A DNA stretch of 64,000 nucleotides, from positions 1,199,501 through 1,263,500 of the forward strand of contig OZ007580.1 in the NCBI GenBank assembly GCA_963931925.1, read 5' to 3'. Shown here piece after piece: positions 56,865-64,000 of this stretch. The notes under the pieces are model-generated. The model made no database searches, was not told where the DNA came from, and saw only the letters and a program-made list of their open reading frames with translations. The position numbers were made by a program, and so were the translations under genes. The stretch's first letter is position 1. Every line of letters begins with the position of its first letter. The stretch is from Onchidella celtica. Its lineage: Eukaryota; Mollusca; Gastropoda; Systellommatophora; Onchidiidae.

Positions 56865-57715
56865 TAGACTACCTCTACCACTACCTCCACCACTACCTCT
56901 ACCACTACCTCCACCACTACCTCTACCTCTACCACTACCTCCACCACTACCTCTACCACTACCTCTACCACTACCTCCACCACTACCTCTACCTCTACCA
57001 CTACCTCCACCACTACCTCCACCTCTACCTCTACCTCCACCACTACCTCTACCTCCACCACCTTCACTACCACTACCTCCACCACCTTCACTACCACTAC
57101 CTCCACCACCTTCACTACCACTACCACTACCTCCACCACCTTCACTACCACTACCACTACCTCCACCACCTTCACTACCACTACCACTACCTCCACCACC
57201 TTCACTACCACTACCTCCAGCACCTTCACTACCACTACCTCCACCACCTTCACTACCACTACCTCCACCACCTTCACTACCACTACCTCCACCACCTTCA
57301 CTACCACTACCTCCACCACCTTCACTACCACTACCTCCACCACCTTCACTACCACTACCTCCACCACCTTCACTACCACTACCTCCACCACCTTCACTAC
57401 CACTACCTCCACCACCTTCACTACCACTACCTCCACCACCTTCACTACCACTACCTCCACCACCTTCACTACCACTACCTCCACCACCTTCACTACCACT
57501 ACCTCCACCACCTTCACTACCACTACCACTACCTCCACCACCTTCACTACCACTACCTCCACCACCTTCACTACCACTACCACTACCTCCACCACCTTCA
57601 CTACCACTACCTCCACCACCTTCACTACCACTACCACTACCTCCACCACCTTCACTACCACTACCACTACCTCCACCACCTTCACTACCACTACCATTAC
57701 CACCTCCTCTACCAC
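56865..57715 (+). repeat. Trinucleotide-derived minisatellite (CTACCTCCACCACCTTCACTACCA)
   Basis: Two zones: 56865-57055 has CTACCTCCACCACTACCTCTAC-type units of 12 and 18 bases, and 57056-57700 has regular 24-bp units with occasional 30-bp units carrying one extra ACCACT. Every unit is a multiple of three and lacks stops, so frames of nearly 300 codons are open on both strands (L/P, Y/H/L and V/E-rich). Perfect two-strand openness points to repeat, not gene. The G-rich strand (GGTGGTGGAGGTAGTGG) could form weak quadruplexes; that is inference. Confidence 0.95.
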
Positions 57716-59809
57716 TTTAACAGTATCATTATCATCTCCTTCTCACCCTGACCTTAAACAATTCAGACGCCGCGATCTGTTCTGCATATTCTTCCCTTTA
57801 TTGTATAATTTTCACGTGTTTAAGAATATCAGAGACATTAAAGGACGTGAGCTATGTCGGTCCTAGTTGCTCTCGTTCAATGACCGGCGCTAACCAAACA
57901 AACCGCTGAATCACCAAGGAATTCTCGCATTTCAAATATTAACGGACTGGCCATTTGTGCATAGAACTGCGCTTGACGGGCTGGTTTTGTAGCTGCTCTG
58001 ACAAATGACAGCAGGAAACGTTTAAAAATATAATCAATAGAATCAAAACGCAACACCGTAGTAAAAAAAAAAAAAAACTGAACAAAAAATAACAATAATG
58101 TTGAATTAAAATATCAAACAAAACGAATTCATAGACCTGTAATGTAAGTTCCGTTTGTTCCTTAATATACAGTTTGGTTGTGTGGCAATTCATCAACTGC
58201 TTGACTCTCCAAAAATTGCCCTGACAGAGAAATCGAATCGGGTTGGACTCTTTTTCCTGATGTTTTTAACGGATTCACAAGTCGGAGACCCGACAATACT
58301 GCACTGATGGTGACTCAAGTCACATAACAAATTCTCTGATGGAACCTCAGAGGGCTGAAGAGGGACAGAACATTTCAAGGGACATTAAAAAAAACGGGGG
58401 AGGAAAGTAGTGTGAGATTATTTTACGTCCACTCATCTGTCGTTTCTATGCTTGCAGTAAGACTTGTTGCCTCGTAGCCGGATGCATTTCTGACGTTGAC
58501 CTCTAGCAGTTGTTAACTCATATCTCATGTTTAGTTTACTCACTGTATTTGCACTTAATCCTGACATCTAAAGTCCTGTAGAAGTGATCTAAAATACACA
58601 AACCCAAAAAAAAACTAACAAAATGTTGTCCCATACGCAGTTTTGCTCATACTCACATGTCTGTATTTACATACAATCAACGATTAAAAAGGAAAGGGTG
58701 AGGAATCGGTGGAGTAAGAGTAAAAGTTGGGCTTTTTCTAGCAGGGTATGGGAAGCCCTGCCGTCAGTTTAGTTCTTTTCCAATGCCAGGGTGTACCCAA
58801 GCTACCTCCCCGGGGAGCCGTCCGTTCCCGTGTGGGCAGTTTAATCGTTTGTGAGTTCTTGAGTGCTAACGAGGGGGACACGAAGTAGCCACTTTCCTGA
58901 ATAATACATCTTATGCACTCCCAAACCTTCTGGCAAACATCTTAGAACCACATCAGACTTGCCAACAAATGATGGCGGCGTCAGGCAAGGCAACATTGAC
59001 ACGGGAGAAATCGCTTTGTAAGAAATACGGAAAAATGCGTTTTTTTATGCGTTGTTGTTTTTTTCCTGACAATATCGGAGTTAAAAAGTGAAAGTTGGGA
59101 AAACGTGCTTCCGTACAAAAGCTGATCAAATTTCGAGGTGAATCAGAAGAGGCTGGGACAGAGCAGGGTCTGCAGGTACACAGAGTTGGAGAACAAAACA
59201 CATTTCTTTCATGTTCGCAGAGATTGTCCTTGCTGACTGTGAATTGACAATCATAATCTCTCAAACATTCTATGAATTCCTAGAAGAAAATGTACTGCTT
59301 TCTACTGATTTATGAGGCGTTCAATGTTTGACATGTTGATTTACCTGTAACGAAAATGTATTTAAAATAGGGAATAAACTTTTAGTAATGTTCTGCCTCT
59401 AGTAGTAACTACAGGTTCTTCACACCTGTGCCGTTCAATGAAGGGCCAGCGATTGGCGTGCCGACTCAGGGCCAAAATCCCTAGGCTAAAGGCCGCTAAC
59501 TCGTCCCGTTCAACCACTACATACTGTAGTGGGAGATAACCCGCTAGATACCCATGCTATGCAACCCCCCCCCCCCCCCCAATGTCATTGCACTCCGCAT
59601 GGCTTCACCTGCGTCACGTGCTCACCGTATAAAGCTCACTGAAACTTCAGTCTTCAGTACCATAAATGTTTTTTTAATGTTCTAAATTGTTCTCTTCATT
59701 GACAAACACTTGAAGTAAGCGATGAACGAAAACACACCTATCGGGCGTTTTCCACCAAACACTCACCAGCTCATCTACTCGTGTGTACGTAACTTCCCGG
59801 GGCTAGTCT
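57716..59809. other. Intergenic, no gene seen
   Basis: A/T-rich unique sequence with A runs near 58063 and 58387 and a C run near 59564-59580. No gene or transposon end is recognised. Confidence 0.45.
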
Positions 59810-59948
59810 GTGGCCTTATGCATAATCAATGCGTAAACTAAAGTAAATACGTTGACTGGTGTTAACACAAGAAATGAATACAATTTCTCGTGTTAACACC
59901 AGTTAACGTATTTACTTTAGTTTACGCATTGATTATGCATACGGCCAC
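59810..59948. repeat. 139-bp near-perfect palindrome
   Basis: The arms (about 59810-59876 and 59882-59948) match as inverted repeats with about three mismatches around a loop of only five or so bases. Arm landmarks are GGCC, ATGCATAATCAATGCG, TAAACTAAAGTAAATACGTT and GGTGTTAACAC. It would form a long hairpin. It could be a fold-back MITE, a small-RNA hairpin or a library fold-back artefact. Confidence 0.9.
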
Positions 59949-60535
59949 TGTCTTGCCTGATTTGTTTCAAACGTGGGGGCCGGGGGGGGGGGGGGCACTA
60001 TTCACTAGTAGAAATACGATTGGTTCTGAAATAGCCCGACAACTGACTTCCTTGAAAACATTTTCCATTCATTTCTACAGTCAAACAGCTTACCTAGGCC
60101 CCTCTCCTCCTCCCCCCCCGCCTCTTCCCCCCCCCGGACCTCTTTTTCACCCCCCCCCCACCCCACCCTCTCGGAAGGTAAATACTTTATGGCTAGAATC
60201 AAAACACGTCACTACCGATTACGGAAGGTCAATGAACTGACGTTTTCGTGCTGACACATTAGTACACCTGACAACTGACGCTCATTATCTACTGGAGGTG
60301 AGAACTACCAAAAAAGTCAATGATCTCGAACATTCATGACGATTATCTCCAGGGGCCATTTCGTCGATGCCACATTAGGACGTTTATCAGCAGTCATCGC
60401 TAACTCACACGGCCTGGGATGAAGAGCAACTGTTTCAATGAGTTGCAAATCATTATTTTCTAACATCGAAAACAAAACTTTCGGTGTGACTATCTGCGCA
60501 TTGAAATCCCATTGGCTTTCGTTTGCACGGTGCCA
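59949..60535. other. Intergenic, homopolymer-rich, no gene seen
   Basis: G run at about 59982-59994 and C-rich stretches at 60105-60170. No gene is recognised. Confidence 0.4.
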
Positions 60536-60643
60536 GTGTGTGTGTGTGAGAAAGTGAAAGAGAAAGGAAGAGACAGAGAGAAAGAGAAAGAGAGAGGGGG
60601 GAGAGAGAGAGAGGGGGGGGAGAGAGAGAGGGGAGAGAAAGAT

Positions 60644-60720
<77 letters not shown>

Positions 60721-60722
60721 AA
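60536..60722 (+). repeat. GT, then GA/GGGA, microsatellite
   Basis: A short GT run, then GAGAAAGAG-type and GAGAGGGG-type repeats, a CACACA insert near 60646, and pure GA from about 60655 to 60721. Confidence 0.9.
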
Positions 60723-62200
60723 GTACATGGTTCGGATTAGGGTTAAGATTAGGTTTAGCTAACTGGCAACAACAACTTTTCACCAACGCATAGGTTACAT
60801 TGCATATTTCCTGTGTTGGCCACATGTTAGTCACGAAAACCTGACTCAGTTACTGTGAGAATGTCTGTCTTTCGTCTACATGGCCCTAATTAGTAATTGA
60901 CGCGGTTTAACAGGTTATCTACCATTTCTACGTAACATTTACATTATAATGATAGTAAAATATTATCAAGCTCGGGTGCCGAAAACATGATGGGAATTTA
61001 CAAGGGGGTGGGGGGGGGGGGGGTAAAAATAATTTTAAAAACAGCACCAAAAGTCTGTGGGGCCTGGGGCACAAACTTAAAAGGTGACAAGTATTTGGTT
61101 TTGACCTGACCAAGGACCTGAAGTCCAAAATATCGTAATTTTTTTCAATTTTTACTTCTTTTGAAATTCTCTTTTTTTTTTTTTTTTGTTTTTTTTTCTC
61201 CAGTTATTTGTTCGGAACGCGAAACATTGCAAAATTCATTTACATTTAATCCATTTTTCTTTTTGTCACGCGTTATTCTTGCCCAAGGGGAGCAACCTTC
61301 ACTCTTTTACCGCGATTTCATTTGCAAAGTATTCCCGGGAGGCTGTTGTAGTGGCGGGGGTGGCGAGGAGGTGGGGGGGGGGGGGGAGAGGGAGTTCTGA
61401 AATAGTTCTCACTCACTCTCAGTGAGCAAAATAACAGTGCCAGTAGACTCGTGAGCGCCGGCGGGGTTTTTAAATATTAAAAAAAACAACAACAACAGAT
61501 TGCTACAGATACGCTGTGTGTTGTTGTCAACGATGCCACTGGACAAATCCCCAGCTCACAAGTGCTAAAAAGTTTCCAGTTGTCAGTGCTGACTACGTCA
61601 CGTGTCAGGTCATCTAGGACACGGTATCGATCTGCTAGGATCATTTTGTCGCTGGGTTTTTGTATTTGTTGTTGTTTGTCTTGTTTTTCTTCTATAAACA
61701 TTTTGACAAACATTCACGGAGCTTTTGACATCTGATCATGGTCATTTTTCTTTTTAAAAAAAAGCCAACGGGTGCAAATGCATTTTTCCTACGTTATATA
61801 TATATATATTTTTTTTTTTTTTTGCCTTTTGGGGGGGGGGGGGGGAACTCCAGCAACGCAAGACAAGAGCTGAAATCTGGGCTGTCGTGACATACAGAAA
61901 TAGATCACCAATGTTAAACTATTCATTCCTATCCTGGCTAGCCATGACTATCTGTGCAGTGTATTCTATACACGTTTATATTATAATGCACAATTCTAAA
62001 ATAAAGGGGAAAAGGTGGGGCGGGGGGGGGGGGTGAGGGAGGAGCGAAAGAGAAGACAGGGGAGAGAACCTAATGATCTTTTCGTCCCGACTTTCGCTTT
62101 CCTCGGGGCAGTTTTCAAATACAGCCATGGTATTACATGACAGAGAGACATAACCACAAAGAGATGGATGGATATATAAAAAGACTAATACTGAAAGAAA
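60723..62200. other. Intergenic, no gene seen
   Basis: 60730-60840 is a copy of the GGTTAGG/TTAGCTAACTGGCAACAACAA dispersed repeat. G runs lie near 61009, 61373, 61830 and 62022, T runs near 61172 and 61807, and a TA run near 61797. No gene is supported. Confidence 0.4.
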
Positions 62201-62285
62201 CAGACAGACAGACAGACTAACAGACATATAGACAGACAGACTGACAGACATATAGACTGACAGACAGAGGGGCAGACACACAGAC

Positions 62286-62332
<47 letters not shown>

Positions 62333-62383
62333 TAGATAGATAGATGGATGGATGGATGGATAGATAGATTAGATTGATAGATA
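62201..62383 (+). repeat. CAGA/TAGA/TGGA compound microsatellite
   Basis: CAGA blocks with ATATAGAC interruptions, then TAGA, then GGAT, then TAGA units. Confidence 0.92.
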
Positions 62384-62510
62384 TAGGAGCCACTTTTCCA
62401 CATGTCACCAGGGTGTAGAACTAGAACGACTATTAAATCCAGTCCCGGTAGATTCTGTAAGGCGGGCAATATATTGGATTTATGACAAGTGGAGCATTCA
62501 ATCATGAATT

Positions 62511-62594
62511 TAGTGCTGTGGGCCTAGTGCTGTGGACCTAGTGCTGTGGGCCTAGTGCTATGGGCCTAGTGCTATGGGCCTAGTGCTGTGGGCC
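62511..62594 (+). repeat. Minisatellite, six 14-bp units
   Basis: Unit TAGTGCTGTGGGCC. Six consecutive units with single substitutions (GGACC in the second, CTATG in the fourth and fifth), no indels. Confidence 0.92.
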
Positions 62595-62741
62595 TGTGGC
62601 AGGCATCAGGACATGGTAGGTGGGGGAAGCACGGTGTAAACTTGCGTTTGACAGGACACAGTTAGGAATCTCGTACACAGACCTCTACAGTTAGGAGCTT
62701 TTTTCTCAATGACTGGTCAAACTAATTAACACCAAACAATG

Positions 62742-63457
62742 ACAGACAGACAGACAGACAAACAGACAGGCAGGCAGACAGACAGACAGTCCGAAAGACA
62801 GACCGGCAGGCAGGCTAACAGACAGTAAGACAGACAGGCGGGCAAGTAGACACACGGGTATGCAGACAGGCAGGCAGATTGACAGGCAGAAGACAAACAG
62901 CAGAGCAGACAGACAGGCAGACAGACAATCAAACAGACAGGCGGGCAGGCAGACAAGCAGACAGACCGACAGGCTGGCAGACAAACCGACAGATAAGCAG
63001 ACAGACAGGCAGACGGACACATTCACGCAGACAGAGAGACAGATATGCAGACAGACAAACAGGCAAGCAGACAGATAATCAAACAGACAGACAGACAGAC
63101 AATCAAACAGACAGGCAGACAGACAGGTATGCAGACAGACAAGCAGACAGACAGACAGATATGCAGACAGACAGGCAAACGGACACATTCACGCAGACAG
63201 ACAGACAGATATGCAGACAGACAAACAAGCAAGCAGACAGGCAGACAGACAATCAAACAGACAGACAGACAGACAATTAAACAGACAGGCAGACAGACAA
63301 TCAAACAGACAGGCAGACAGACAATCTGACAGACAATCTAACAGACAGGCAGACAGACAATCAAACAGACAGGCTGACAGACTATCAAACAGACAGGCAG
63401 ACAGACAATCAAACAGACAGGCAGACAGACAATCAAAGAGACAGACAGGCAGGCGGG
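62742..63457 (+). repeat. CAGA-based higher-order repeat
   Basis: About 715 bases of CAGA and CAGG units. In the second half they form larger units: CAATCAAACAGACAGGCAGA recurs many times from 63077 to 63440, and a longer duplicated block with GACACATTCACGCAGACAGA occurs near 63014 and 63182. Open frames rich in C/L/V/S or Q/T/D/R are artefacts. Confidence 0.93.
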
Positions 63458-64000
63458 CCCTTATTAGAAAAACAAAAAATTCCTTAACATCATAGGAAAG
63501 TTGGCATAAAAAAAAATCATCGGCAGTTGCGCGAATATACTTGTGAGGTTACAATACATGCTAGAGTCAGCCGTGGACAGCCTGGCGGGGGCCCATGCCA
63601 ACTGCCATGTCTCTGATGTAGCCCCATTCAGGCATTGTGCTCAAGAGCGACACAAATCCAAGAAATAAGAAAAGATCAACCACACGGCAGCCTTGCTGTA
63701 AACAAACATAAACCCAGCGTCAATGCATAAAGACTCAACACCTGTAAACTTTCAGAGAAAACTGCTCATTTCCCCAGACCTGACTGAAGAGACCACTTGA
63801 CGTTAGAAAGAACAATAGGATTGCTGTGACGACAACACGAGAAACAATCGTAATTAATATTTTCAGTGTGACAAACTTAGTGAGTGTAAAATTCGAGTGT
63901 TTAAACATTCCAACTTTTTTTCCTTTATTATCATAACTTTGTCCCTGAGACATTCACTTTCACCTGCTTAAAACGAACGCCCCGGGGCTTTCCTCTTTTT
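63458..64000. other. Intergenic, no gene seen
   Basis: Unique sequence to the window end; nothing recognised. Confidence 0.4.

Noticed and set aside
62706-63495. Cys/Leu/Val-rich and Gln/Thr/Arg-rich frames on both strands.
   Set aside because: They are translations of the CAGA higher-order repeat with no start context or domain.

Overview
The window looks like transposon-rich intergenic or intronic DNA from an animal genome. Marine invertebrate, probably mollusc or another lophotrochozoan, is my guess from the mix of element families and the very long simple repeats; nothing in the window names the species. I see no convincing host gene, no rRNA and no intact tRNA. The recognisable coding sequences belong to transposable elements.

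Layout. 1-4020 is intergenic with a degenerate GGTTAGG-type repeat, a tRNA-like (SINE-type) segment and an ATCC microsatellite. 4021-12321 is a complete minus-strand LTR retrotransposon (element A): 1184-bp LTRs that differ at one base by eye, a 5-bp target duplication inside the microsatellite, and one 1527-residue Gag-Pol frame. 16895-29679 is a full-length plus-strand RTE-like LINE with a 14-bp target duplication. It is split by a second complete LTR retrotransposon (element B, 18986-27479, target duplication AAGGG). Elements A and B are close relatives in opposite orientation. Their proteins are Ty3/gypsy-like, but the domain order is Gag-protease-integrase-RT-RNase H, which is the Ty1/copia order and the hallmark of the Gmr1 group. 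Element B has a one-base deletion breaking gag-pol and a three-fold tandem repeat of its primer binding site.

29.7-41 kb holds purine-rich and ATCC repeats, a decayed CR1/Jockey-like LINE tail, an RNase H-like remnant, a 5'-truncated minus-strand RTE-like LINE (34.1-36.7 kb) and a 1224-bp solo LTR with a 5-bp target duplication. 41-64 kb holds a 2.55-kb minisatellite of 35-bp units, a 297-bp hAT-type MITE with an 8-bp target duplication, a 1222-bp terminal-inverted-repeat transposon with TAA duplications carrying one unrecognised 170-codon gene and no transposase, a second solo LTR (1236 bp), an 850-bp trinucleotide-derived minisatellite, a 139-bp near-perfect palindrome and large CAGA-type arrays.

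How the parts relate. Nesting gives an order of events: the LINE inserted first, then element B landed inside it; element A landed in a microsatellite. Near-identical LTRs in both elements imply very recent transposition. The least explained unit is the 51.5-52.7 kb transposon with its unknown gene. The best structural stories are the Gmr1-type domain order, the triplicated primer binding site and the LINE reading frame that would be continuous without element B.
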